Assembly: GCA_030267565.1 (NCBI GenBank)
Contig: BRXU01000009.1
Span: forward strand, 285,501-349,500
Direction: 5' to 3'
Origin: Pleodorina starrii
Lineage: Eukaryota > Chlorophyta > Chlorophyceae > Chlamydomonadales > Volvocaceae
DNA: 64,000 nucleotides
In this document: positions 13,401-25,400 of the stretch, in pieces
Layout: each line of letters begins with the position of its first letter
Position numbering within the stretch: position 1 is the stretch's first letter
Notes under the pieces: generated by a model
Told to the model about the DNA's origin: nothing
The model's database searches: none
What the model saw: the letters and a program-made list of their open reading frames with translations, nothing else
Position numbers and translations under genes: made by a program

Positions 13401-16400
13401 TTCGCCGCCTCACCTGCAGCGCCTCGTTGGCCCGGCGCAGCGTGTCGCACTCGGCCCTCTGATCGGCCAGCTCCTGCTGCAGGTCGCCCATGCGGGTGCG
13501 GGCCGCCGCCAGGTCCTCACTCAGGCTCTGCGCCACCCGCGTCCACGTCCACCAGCGCCACCAGCGCCACCAGCACCACCAGGGCCCCACCACCACCACC
13601 AGGCCAACCAAGCGAGGGACAAAAGCAGGACGGCGTCAGGTTGGGGCAGTTCCGGGAGATACATACGAAGACTTCAGGTGGGACCAGCACCACAAAGCGG
13701 CGCAAGTTTGGGAGGTAAAAAGAAGATACCGCAGCGGAGACGGAGACGGCGTTAGCGAACGGAGGAAGGCGACGGTCTAGCAGACACACGTACCTGCAGC
13801 TGGGATGCAAGGGTGCGTGCCTGAGACGCGGCCGCCTCATTCTGCGAGTTCAGCCGCCGAATCTCCTGCGGACGCGGCGAGCAGACGGACAATCAGTTAG
13901 TCGGGGGGCCAGACTCTGCAAGTGCCCTGGTGCCCGATTGGTATTATGAATACGGCGCAAACCCGCTGCGGCGGATCCCTCAGCTGTAACCTCGGCCCCC
14001 CCATGCCAAGTCGTATCACCCCCGAATACCGCCTCCATTCCTCGTTGCGGGCCCGCCTCCCCTACACCTTCCCTTCACCCCCAGTTCCCCCCCACCCACC
14101 GGGCCCTCGTCCCGGGCCGTTTTATTTACCCACCGCCTCGTGCGTCTCCACCGTATCCCTGGCCAGCGCCACCTCCAATCGGAGACTGTCGGCGGTGACC
14201 TGCAGCTGCTGAGCCTCCGCCGCGGCCACCTGGACCTGGCTGCTGTTGCCGTGCTGCAGCTCACGCAGCTGGGAGGACAGCTGCCGCACCGCCTCCTCGG
14301 CCGAGGCGTGCAGCGCCTGCGCGGGACCACACCGCGCGACACGACATGACACGACAGGTCAGGACAGGGCGATTCAGTGTGACCGTGCGCTCAGCCAAAC
14401 AAACTCGGGAGCGAGTTACGCGCCATGAGAGATTGGTGGCGCAGCCCAGCTGCCACAATCTCTCAGCCTACTCAGTGCCGCATGCGTAAGTGCAAGGTAT
14501 CTGCCCACCGGTATGTCCCTATCCACCCGCAGCCTTCTGACCTGCATCTGGGAGAGCTGCTCGCGCGATCGCTCGGCCTGCGCAGGAAAGAACAGGCGGA
14601 CGGGTTGAAAAGAGGCGGACGGGTTGATTCAGTTACGGAATGCTCCCCCGGGGCACTTCCTCCGGGTGGCCTCACGCTTCGCAGGGGGGCAGGTTTCGCG
14701 GGTTTCGCGGTCCTGTCGCCCGCGTGTGCCGCGGAAGCCGACTGCGGCGGGGGCGCAGCGGGCCCTGGGGAGGCGGGGGGGGGGGTACTGGGACATATGC
14801 CAATCCCGGTGAGAATGACACAGATGTAGAAGACAGCGTAATGGAGAACACACATACATGAGTTGTGCCCCCAATAAGGTCAAAGTGAGGGCCCGGGCCC
14901 CAGTCGTACCTGTCGCAGGCGCTCCTCCCCGCGCGCGTTTGCTTCCGTCAAAGCCCGCTCCACCTCCCGGGCCCGCCTCTCCAAAAGGTCTACCTGCTCC
15001 CGCAGCTCCTCCCGCGCCTGGGCCTCCGCCTCCTGCAGATGGACGCATGGACGGACGGACAGACACACGCCAGGCTCGATGCTGCTGCTCCATCGCGCCC
15101 CCTGAGCTGATGTCTCACGCCCATGCGCCACGGCGTGTTACGGCCAACACCCTCACTGCAGCTGCTGCCTAAGGCAGCCGTCGTGCTCGCAGCACCGGTG
15201 GGGTCTTAGGGTCGTGCAGACTGTCAAACGTTTTGGGGGGGAGGGGGTTGTCGCTCGCTCGCTCGCGCAAGCGCGCGCGCTCCCCTGCAGCACCCGTGCA
15301 GCCGCCGCCGCCGTACCTCTACGCGCTCCGCTGCCTTTGCCTCCGCTGCCTGCATGGCCTGGCGGGCGGACTGTGTGACCTCCTCCAGCTGCCTCTCGGC
15401 GGTCTCCAGGGAGGCCGCCAGCCGCTGCACCTCGTCCTGAGGGGGGAGCCGCGGCGGGAAGGGGAGGGGGCGGGGGAGGGGCGGCCCAGGCGACCCAGGC
15501 GACCCAGGCGCAGTGCGAACGAGGAGTGTCCGGATGAGGAGGAGAGGGACAAGGACGGACAGAATGCGCCAGAGTCGCACGCGCCCTCTCCCCCGATATA
15601 CCCCAGTAAGGTAGCCAGGCTGTGTCGGGCAGCGTTCCACGTACCAGAAAGGTGCAACGTGCTTCCTAGTGACCCACTCCTCGCTCTCTCTCTCTCTCTG
15701 CCCGCTTTCTCCAACCCCGCGAGCCTCCAGCGCCGCACCCCAGCCCCCGAACGCAATCGACCCCGCCCCACACCGCCGCAGCGCGCGGTCGGCGTCGGCC
15801 GTCGCGGTCGCGGTCGCGGCCGCACCCACCTCCAGCATGCGCACGTGCGCCGCCTGCGCCTCTATCTCCGCTCCGCCCTCCTCCCTGTCCTCCCGCACCG
15901 CCGCCAGCTCCCTCTGCAGCGCCGCCCGCTCCGACATGACGGACGACAACGCGGCGCGCAGCTCCTGAATGCGCGCGTCCTTGGCGCCCACCAGCGTGGG
16001 GTCCTGGTCTGAGGGGCGGGACGAGGCGGGTATGTACACACCCGGGGCAGGCAGGTACGCAGGGTCCTGGTCTGAGGGGCGGGACGAGGCGGGTATGTTT
16101 CGTATATACACAACCGGGGCAGGCAGGTACGCAGGTTGCGTTCATTTCAGCCGGTGCTCAGAGATCCACGCCCGGGCCTGTTCTTTCGATTATTTGCCAA
16201 TGGACAGTGTCCGCCCGTGATCTTAGGTGTTAGCCCCGTGTTCAGAGGTGTTGGTCCCTGTTCATCGGTTGACCATCGGTCTGTTAATCCGTTCCACTCA
16301 TGTTCACCCGTGTTCACCCCCCGAGACCGACCACATCCGTCCCATCGTTTTCCATCCACATCGTGTTCACCCTAAGGCGGTTATCGGTATGTACTGACTC

Positions 16401-19400
16401 ACACCCACGGACATCGCTGCTCACCACACCTGCTCAAAGCGATCAGTCATGCCACACCCAAACGCAACGGAAATGTGCGGTGCGGCCCGATCTGGAGGAC
16501 CCAGCGCCTGGCACAACCCCCGCCACGCCACCCACACACCCATACACGCAGCGGGCGTACCTCTCGCCAGGGCGCCCCCGACACTGGCGGCGCAGTCGTC
16601 TCGCAGCGCCGCGGCCGAGAGCACGCCGCTGAGGGGCGTCCCCCCCGCGAGCCCCAGCGCGGGGAACTCCGACAGTGCCCGACCCAACGACTGCGCCACG
16701 GGGGAGCGACGAACCGGCGGCGGCGTCACGGTTGCGGCGGACAGGGCGGCCTCCGCGCGACTGAGGCGGACCCTGCGGTCCAGACGGACGGACGGGAGCG
16801 CAGGGCCGGGCGGGGCGGGGCAGGGCGCACACACGCTGAAGGGACAGGCAAGAGACGAGGCAGGCAGGCGGCGTGCGGGGAGGCCCTCTGCCGTCAGGTC
16901 AGGTCAATCTGTTAACCCCCGCCCCTCCACCACGCACGTGCCCATAACGGTAGCAATAGGCAGATGCGATGTGCTGCGGAGTTGTATATGTTTGCTGTCG
17001 AGGGCTGACCCGCTGCCTGTGTGTGTGCTTGTGTGTGTGTGTATGTCCCGCTCGCCCCCCCCCCGCCCCCCCGCCGCACCTGAGTACCTCCAGCTCCGTC
17101 TCCACAGCGGACCGTTTCGCCTCCAGCTCAGCATTGGCCGCCTGGGCACAGTAAGGCAGGCAGGCAGGCACAGCAGGCGGGCGGACGATCGCGTCACGGG
17201 CGAGCTCACTCCCGCTTCACGGAGCGCCCCATCGGGTGGGGACCCACCAAACCCGCCCACCCGCCCACCCCCCACCCACCTGCAGCACGCCCAGCTGCCC
17301 AATGAGGTGCGCCTGGATGGCCGCCGCATCGCCCAGCTGTCCCGAGGAGATGGAGGGCAGCAGCGCAGCAGCGGCGGAGGCGGCGGCCTGTGCGGCGGAG
17401 AGCTGCTGCCGGAGGGCGGAGATGGCGGCGTCACGATCCGTCACGTCCTGTTGGGTGCGAGCGTGCGAGTGAGTGAGCGAGCGAGCGCAGAGGAGGCGCC
17501 GTGGGGGGGGGGGGAAGGAAGCATGTGACGGGCCAGGACCCACTTCACGGAGGGGGGGAGGTGTTCAAACAGGCCCTTTTAACCCCCTCCCGCGTGCGTG
17601 TGTGGTACCCAGTCAGTCAGTCAGTCAGTCAGTCAGTCAGTCAGTCAGTCAGTCAGTCAGTCAGGCAGTCAGGCAGTCTCGCGATGGCCGCTGCTGTGTT
17701 GCGATTTGCGATCGGGTGCGGGCGGAGGGGGTGGCCCCCCCGCCCAATCGCCCAATCGCCCAATCGTCGGGACGAGGGACGGACTGCGCTCTCACCCTCG
17801 AGACTGCCGTGAGGTGCTCCTTGGCGCGATGGGCTTCCTCCTCCGCGGCCCGCTTCACGTCCTGCCGTATTTAGGCAAAAGAGGGAGCGGGGGGAGGAGC
17901 AACAAGGTGACAACAACCACCACAACCCACACAATGCAAATGTCGGCGAGGTCAGGCAGCGAACACTGCAACGACTGACTTGAAACAACGGAATGTGTGG
18001 AGGGCGGGCGGGGTGTCCGCGCTCGCGCACGGCTGGCGGGATTTGGTGGTGGTGGGGGATGCGTCTGCTGCGCCCCGCAGGGTCAAGACGCACAGCCCGA
18101 CACGGGCGAGGACCCGGTCCCCCCTCTCCTCACCTCCAACTCTGCCCGCAGTGATTCGCCCTGCTGCAGCAGTCGCGTCGCGTTGGATTGACTCTCCTGC
18201 GGTCGATCGGTCGGTCGGAAGAACCAGCAAAGGGGGGCAGAGGGCAAAGGGCAATCAATCGTATAACATAATAGCAGTGTTGGAGCAACCGAGGGCAAAG
18301 GGGGGCAGAGGGCAGTCAATCCGCAGCAGTGTGAGAACGGCGGACTGCTCGTAGGGGCGCGGCTCCGAGCCTACCTATGCTCATAGCCACCACGGATCCA
18401 GGCCTTGTTATTGCTATTGACGCAGGTAGCCGTTGATTTGAACCAACCAACCAAACAATCAACTAACCAACCGACTAACCGACCTGCAGCGCCTGTGCTG
18501 CGCGCTCCAGCTCCTCCAGCACGGTGGCCGTACGCCGCTGCGTCGGTGGGTGGGTGGGTGGGTGGGTGGGTGGGAAACAGGGGGAGGGGGAGAGAAGAAC
18601 AAGGGGCTAACAGCGACCCAGAACTTCAGCTAGTGCGATCGCAGCCATGGCCATTTGCCACAAGAGACGACGAAAGATGCCTTGCCGCTGGCAACCCACC
18701 GGCACGGCCGTTCGCGGTTTATCAGGGAACCGCCAAAAGGCCTCGCCGGATGGCACGTTGCCTGCCGCACCCCTTCCCTTCCCCTTCCCCAGCCCCCCCC
18801 CCACCTGCTGCGGCTCCAGCTGCTCTCGCACCAGGCGGTCCAGGTCCTTACGGACCGCCGCCTCCGCCTTCCGAGCCGCCTCCAGCGCCTTGTTGGCATC
18901 CGCCAGCTGACCTAAGGGGCGAGAAAGGGGGGTCAGGGAGTGACATGCTCCTTTATGCTCCTTCCGCGAAAAGGGAGGGGGACAACGTAGGGTTTGCTTG
19001 GGAGCAGTCTCTAAATGCAGTCAGAACAGGAACAGCTGGCCAATGGTCCGGGGCCCTGGCCATTGGTCAGGGGGGTTGTTGCAAGGTTGGTCGTCGCGCG
19101 CTCTACGACAAACAAACGCCATTTTTCATCATCGAGGTCTGCAGCACTGCTCAGCTGCGTTGCTCCCTCAGAGTGCTCTCACCTGCCAGCTTGGTCGCCT
19201 TGTCCGTCTGCGCCTTGCGGTCCTGATCCACAGTGATCCTGCGGCAGGGGCAGCGGTAGCGGCAGCGGCCGGGAGGGATAAAGAAGAAGACACCGCAGCG
19301 AAGGGACGGAGACGACGGCGTTAGCGAACGGACCCTGAACCCAGTGGTCGGGTTACACGGGCGCGGGCTAATGCCGGGCGACGCAGCGCTGGGCGGCGGC

Positions 19401-22400
19401 GCAGGCAGAGTAAAGAAGTAGCGGGTTCCGGAGCAAGGCGCACACCAGCTCCACGCGCACCTGCGCTCCTCCAGCCTCGACACCAGGGCGTCCGCTCGGG
19501 CTGCGCGACTCTCAGCCTCCTGTGTGGGCGAAGGGGGCCGGCGGCAACGCAGCAAATCAGCCACACCTCGCACGCATGTTTCATGTATGTGGCCGTTTCT
19601 TTCCCGTCGTCCCGGGTCGGGTGGTGCGGCTAGGTTAGGAGAACGACATGACACGAGGGCCTGCCAGGATTATGCCCGGGGTGGGGGGACGCAGTTGCCG
19701 CCCCGTTGGCCCCCCCTCCAGTGGCGAGCACGGGTGCAGAGCCAGGCGACGGGGAGCGGCAGCTCATCAGTCGCGACCCGCCGGGACCCCCCGTCACTCG
19801 CCTGCAGTCGGGAGGTGAGCTGCACGTTGTCGATCTGCAGCTGTCGGAGCTGCACCACGCCCTGCTTGATCCTGCGGGCACAGCACAGCACAGCACAGCA
19901 CGGCACGGCGCAGCACAGCGTAACACGACCCGGGACCCGGGGGGGGAGGGGGAGGGTTGGACTGCATGTGCCCGAATGGCCGCTGTTGAGCTGTGAGTGT
20001 GTCGCGCCACACGCGCCACATCTCGCGGGCGCACGGTGGGTCGACTGCAGCGACACTTTGTGCGGTTCCGAGTACGATCACGGCAAGAGATCGCGAGGAG
20101 AGACAGCAGATAGCGAGGAGAGACAGCAGATAGCTGTGGGGGTACATCGCGCGCAGCCAAGTGTCCGCGCGGCGCGGCGGGGCCACCGCTGTCCCCACCG
20201 CTCTCGTCGGGTCTCCACGGCGCTTCCCAGCTGCGTGGCTCGGTGCTTCTCCGCCGCCAACCTCGTCTGCAGCTCCGCCCGCTTGCGCCGCAGGATCTTC
20301 ACCCTGGAGCGGCCACGGCCAAGGCCGAGGGAGGGCAGCTTCACTCACTCACGCATGCAGGGGCACACGCGTGCACGGGAGATGGGAGTGTAGGTACACT
20401 AGGTAGCATCATGTGGGTTTTGCCAGGAGGGGTTTGGGTTGGTTTGTCAGGAGGGGGAGTTGGGTTGGGTTGGTTTGACTCACGTGGCCAGCAGGACCAG
20501 CCGCTCGCGGGTACGTGGGTTGGCCGCCGAGCGCCAGCGGGCCACCTCCTCCGTCGTGCGCCGCAGCTGCTCGTTGAGGCCGGCCACGTGACGCAGCCCC
20601 TTGGCCTGCTCGTCCTGCGAGACACCCGGAGGCACACCCGGACATGCCGCACCACACCGCACCACACACCGCGCACACGAGTTGTCAGTGCGCATGCACC
20701 CCACGTGCGGCATGTCAGCGGAAGGGCCACACGGGCAACCGAGCTGGGACCGCACCAGACACAAGCTGCAAGCTGGGGCCAAACCAGACGGGCGGGTAGA
20801 AAGCGCTGACTGTTCTGGCAGGGGCTGCACCAAGCGTGTGCGTGTACGTGTGTGTGTGTGTGTGTGTGCGTACCTGCATACGCTTCAGCTCCGCGCGCTC
20901 TCCGTCCAGCAGCGATCTCGTATGGGCAAGCTCCTCCTGCAGAAACGAAGAAGAAGAAACACGCGTGCGGGGTAGATTTGAACTTTTGAAGTGGATGGCA
21001 GCGATGCAGGGCCACCCTCCAGCTGAGCCGAGTATGAGGGGAAGCCTCCAGGTCAGGTCCCGCCGGCCCCCCACCCGCCCGCAAGCCGCCCCCCACCAGC
21101 CCCGCACCCCCCCGCACCTGCAGGGAGGTGACCAGCGCCACGGCGGCCGTCCGGGCGGCCTCGGCATCCCGCACGCGCGCCTCCGCCATCGACTGTACGG
21201 CATTGACCTGCGACTGCGCCGCCGCCGCCGCCTCCGCCGCCGCCTGCTCCGCGGCACGGATGCGCGCCTCCGCCTCCGCCCGGACGTCCTCCCGCACCTT
21301 CTCAGCCTCCTGCACACTCAGTCAAGTGACACGTTACAGTCAGCGACAGTCATCACAGTTGATTAAGACCGCTTATCAACCCCTGTCCTACAGATCCCTG
21401 CCTGCCCCCTGCCTGCCCCTGCCTGCCCCCTGCCTGCCCCCTGCCTGCCCCCTGCCTGCCCCCTGCCTGCCCCCTGCCTGCTGCAAGGAAAAGAGAGAGG
21501 GAGCAAGATGCACATGCGCCGCTACCCAGGGCTGACCCCCGGAGTGTCTGCACCCCTAAATGGAGAGGGCTGGAAGGGTTGGAAGGGTCTCGCCATCACC
21601 ATCAACATCGCCATCAACATCAGCACCAACATGGCGATGCGACGCACCAGAAGGTCCAGGTCAGTCGGTCCGCGCACAAGGGACAGAGGGACAGGGGGAC
21701 CGAGGGGACAGGGGGACCGAGGGGACAGGGGGACCGAGGGACGCGACTGCGGCCGCACCTGGAAGGCCTTGCTGACCTCGCCCTGCACGCGCCCGAACTC
21801 CGCGTGTGCGGTGGCCTTGACGTGCTCCAGCTCCGCCTCACTTGCAGCCAGCCGCTCCTGTGGGAGAGGGCGGGAGGGAGGGGGCACAAAAGATGGAACC
21901 GCGGCGGTGAACGGACGGGGAGGGGCCGGGGTGGGTGGGTGGGAAAGAGACACTGGTAGGCGGTGGGCGGGGTGACTCGGGGCCATCCGACCGCCAGGGG
22001 CAAGAGCACCAGCAGCGGAAGCCAGAGCTACGATGCTGCGCTCCCCCTTGCACAAGGGAACGGTTGCAGACCGGTCGAGTTCTTGAGCCCTGGGACGCAC
22101 GCCGCGCTCCGGCCCCCGCCCGCTGCGATATCTTCTTTTTACCACCCACCCGAGCCCCCACCTGCAGACCCACCTGCAGGACCGCTGCCCGGGCGGCCTC
22201 CTGCCTCGCCGCAGCCAGCTGTTTCTCCGCCTGCGCACACAACCGCAAGGCCCCGCGGCGCCGCGTCAATGCTGGTAAGTGAAAAAGTGATGCCAACCTC
22301 CCTCCAGGGGGGGGGGTCTGTCCGTCAGCTATCCCGGGTGCCGATACCCCCGGGTGCGCAGCCCTCCCCTCTCGCCCCCCTCCCTCACCTGCTCCGCCCG

Positions 22401-25400
22401 CTGCTCCGCGCCCGTCTCCCGATCCAGCAGATCGGCCACGGCCTGCGAGTGCGGGTCGGGGTCACCACCAACAGAGCCAGAAGGCGAGGCAGCACCAGCG
22501 CAATGGAAACGTTATTGATATGGTGCTGACGTCAGGGCCAAGCGCCGAGATGTGTCAAGCATACAGCGGCGGTGTGTGTGTGTGCGCAGCACGTGTGTGT
22601 GTATCCGTGCAACATTATTTGCATCACACTTTGTTCTGCACAGCAGCGCGGTGCTAAGCCTCCGGCACACCACCCGCCACCTGATGACAGCTGGATAAGA
22701 TAAACCGCCCGCCCGCACCTGCAGCGCCTCCCCAGACGCCGCCGACACCGCCTGCGCCAGCTCAAACAGGGGCTGCGGCGGCGCCGCAAACGGCGATGCC
22801 GGCGGCGACAGCTGCGCCGCGGCGCCCTGGAGCGACAGCTGTTGGCGCAGCTGCAGCAGCTGGCCGCTGCCGCCCGCCCCCGCTGCGACTGCGCCGGTCA
22901 GCAGCTGCCGGGCCACCAGCAGATGCTGCACCGTGAGGGCCTGCTGAGTGGAGAGCTGGTGGATGCAGCCCAGCAACAGCCGCGTGGCAGCCTGAGGGGA
23001 GGACAGGGGGGAGGACGGGCGGGCGGGCGAGCGGGTGGGCGAGGGACTACCTAATCAAGAAGGAGGAAAGAAGATGGCCGGGCAGGCGGGCGGGCGGACG
23101 GGTGACTACCTAGTCAAGCGCAGTGAGGCCAGGCTGGCTTGGCCTCCCAAGCCAAAGGCGCGTGCGAGGGTTTGCATTTCCCACCAAGCTGAAATGGGCC
23201 GCGCCTGTGTTTTTTCTCCGCAAACGCCGTCGCTGACTTGGAAATGGATCTCAGCACCGCGGAAGGAACGGCCCTAAGAGCGTCTCCACGTTTCCGCTGA
23301 TGACCTTAACAACGTGCGGGGAAATGACCTAAAGGTATCGAGGCGCCGGCGGCCAGTCAAGGCAGCACGAGCCGCACGTGCGAAACTCGCCTGCGGCACG
23401 TCGTGCTCCTTGGCGACCGCAGCGCCGGCGGCGGTGTGCCAGCCCGAGTCGCGGGAGGTCCGCACCGAGGACGTCGTCGGCGTGCGCGAGGCCAGGCGCT
23501 CCAGGACACCCTCCAGCGCCGCCAGCTGCGTCGGCCAGTCGTCGACCGACCTGATGACGGGCTGAGGCGATGCGGTCTGCGGAGATGGGACGGAACCCGG
23601 GTGATGGTGCGGGTGCGAGTGGGGGAGCGGGTTTGGGCGGCTTGGGGTTAGCTTCCGAGCCGCCGTCAGCGTCAGCAGGGGCCCGCGCGGCGTGAGAAGG
23701 TGGGGCGCTACGGTATGGCCAAACTTCGAGGCTCTGGTTACTAAAATCGAATCGAGGGTGCAACGGGAAATTACGGGATATTTCTGAAAGCCGCTCGAAG
23801 CTTGGCCGGTGGCGCGGCCGTGGCAGGGCGCCACAAACATTCCGCCACAAGCATTCATCGCACACACGCACGCACGCACACACCCACCTGCTGCAGCTCC
23901 CTGGCGTGCGTGACAGCCTCCTTCGCAGCGCCCATCACCTGCGTCGAATTCGAGTGCCAGAAGAAGACAACACACCCTTTGAGAGGCGCGCAGAGTGACA
24001 ACCAACGACGCGGTCCGGAGGGTCTTTTTTTGCGTAACCGTATCTATCTCCTTCGCGCTCGGTGGAACGCACGTGGCACCTGCCGTTATGCGGTGGTCGG
24101 CCTTTCTCCCGCCTTTCCTTCCTTCCCTCCCACCCTTCCACCCACAGACCCCCTAAGGCGCACCTAACCCAGCCAGCCACCCACCCACCCACCGACGCAC
24201 CCACCCAGCCACCCAGTCACTCACTCACCTGCTGACACAGCTCTCTGTACGACGCCTCAACGGCTTCAGCCCTGCCGCGGACCTTCTCAAGCTGCTGCTC
24301 GGTGGCCTGTTCCCCGGTGTCACGGATTACGGGCGGGCGGGGAGCAGGGCCACAGGGTCTTAGTATTCGAAAAGCTCCACCTCGGGGGCCAAGTTCACAC
24401 ACCCCTATCGTGGACTCTGCACTGCACCCCCTTTCCCTTGTCTCGTCACCCGCGTAGGTAGGCAGGCAGGCACGGCGACCGAAGCTGACGGCGCTGAGCC
24501 CATCAGTCTCCAGTGCGTCCCTCAGCTCATCGAGCGCCCCTCCCTCGAGCGCCCTTCCCCCATACGGTACCTGCACGACCGCCTCCAAGTTGGCGCAGCG
24601 CCGCCGCTCCGCATCCAGCACCTCCAGGGCCTGCACGCACACACACACACACACACACAGGAGGAGACCGCACCACAGGAGACCAGAGCTCTGTTGGCCT
24701 CGACAGCCCCCCTTCCCCCCCTCCCGGGGGGCGCGCCCCTGATAACGACCGACAGAGCTCGACGCGGCTTGCTAGCCCTCCCTCCCTCCCTCCCTCCCAG
24801 CCCCCCCTCCCCTTCCCCCTCCCTCCCTCCCTCCTCCCACTCACCTGCAGCTTCTCGTTCATCAGGGTGCCGCTCTGCCCCTCCGCCGCGCTGGAGCTGC
24901 TGAGGGCCGAGGAGAGCGCCGCGCGGAGCTCCCGGATCCGCTCGTCCTTGGCCTGCACACCACCACAGCCACACGCAAGAAGGAAGGACGGACGGCGCGA
25001 ACCCCTCTTTGACTACCGGTACTGCATGATGCAGGGGCAAAGGCTCCGCCGCGGTGCGCTGCTGCTCCCCCCTTGAGCAATTCTCCCCTTGACGCCTCAA
25101 GCCCATCAAGACGACGTTACGTCGCATGACGGGTGGGTGATCTGGCCCGCCCCGACCACTCGTCCATCCCGGGATTGACAACCCAGATCAGACCACGCAA
25201 TAGGACGGCCCCCTGGGGGGGTCCGTCCTGCTAGTCCACGTATGCACGTATGCACGCCCGCCCACAGCCCACCTCCGCCGCCTCCGCGCTTCTCTGCGCC
25301 AGGATGCTCAGCTGCTCCACTTGCTGCTGCAGCTGCACCGCCTGCTCACGACTGGCGGACAGCTCCCGCTGGGCACCTGGCCAGGGGGGGGGGTGCGTGG

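Larger units (their letters stand above)
7611..14577 (-). other. Exon map of the coiled-coil gene, exons 41-60
   Basis: Minus-strand coordinates: e41 14577-14542; e42 14316-14134; e43 13865-13794; e44 13527-13414; e45 13201-13103; e46 12685-12544; e47 12388-12171; e48 11926-11789; e49 11103-11008; e50 10694-10560; e51 10371-10285; e52 10175-10107; e53 9996-9952; e54 9632-9510; e55 9360-9319; e56 9130-9083; e57 8897-8739; e58 8500-8327; e59 8083-7883; e60 7642-7611. All junctions are phase 0 except after e46 (phase 1) and e60 (phase 2). Exon 47 carries a Ser/Gly/Pro/Arg-rich break in the helix (SPGASPSRYASPIRSGRL) that may be a hinge or phosphorylated linker. Exon 57 ends CAG then GCAAGC, a third GC donor. 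Several exons are very short (e41 36 nt, e55 42 nt, e53 45 nt). Confidence 0.8.
14910..22442 (-). other. Exon map of the coiled-coil gene, exons 21-40
   Basis: Minus-strand coordinates: e21 22442-22389; e22 22230-22174 (an alternative donor extends it to 22162); e23 21857-21759; e24 21309-21118; e25 20936-20874; e26 20614-20484; e27 20303-20199; e28 19871-19802; e29 19519-19461; e30 19238-19183; e31 18911-18805; e32 18537-18484; e33 18196-18134; e34 17861-17796; e35 17447-17280; e36 17141-17080; e37 16772-16561; e38 16008-15830; e39 15436-15317; e40 15032-14910. Non-zero phases follow e26, e27, e29 and e36 (phase 2) and e30 and e37 (phase 1). Exon 28 ends with a GC donor (CAG then GCGAGT). 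Exon 37 is the least helical block here, Pro/Ser-rich (TVTPPPVRRSPVAQSLG). Exon 38 has a second, upstream acceptor created by a tandem duplication. Confidence 0.8.

Noticed and set aside
23274..23391. Extension of coiled-coil exon 19 to a stop codon, ending the gene there
   Set aside because: The extension is Arg-rich and not helical, while a GC donor at 23391 joins in frame to exon 20, which continues the coiled coil.
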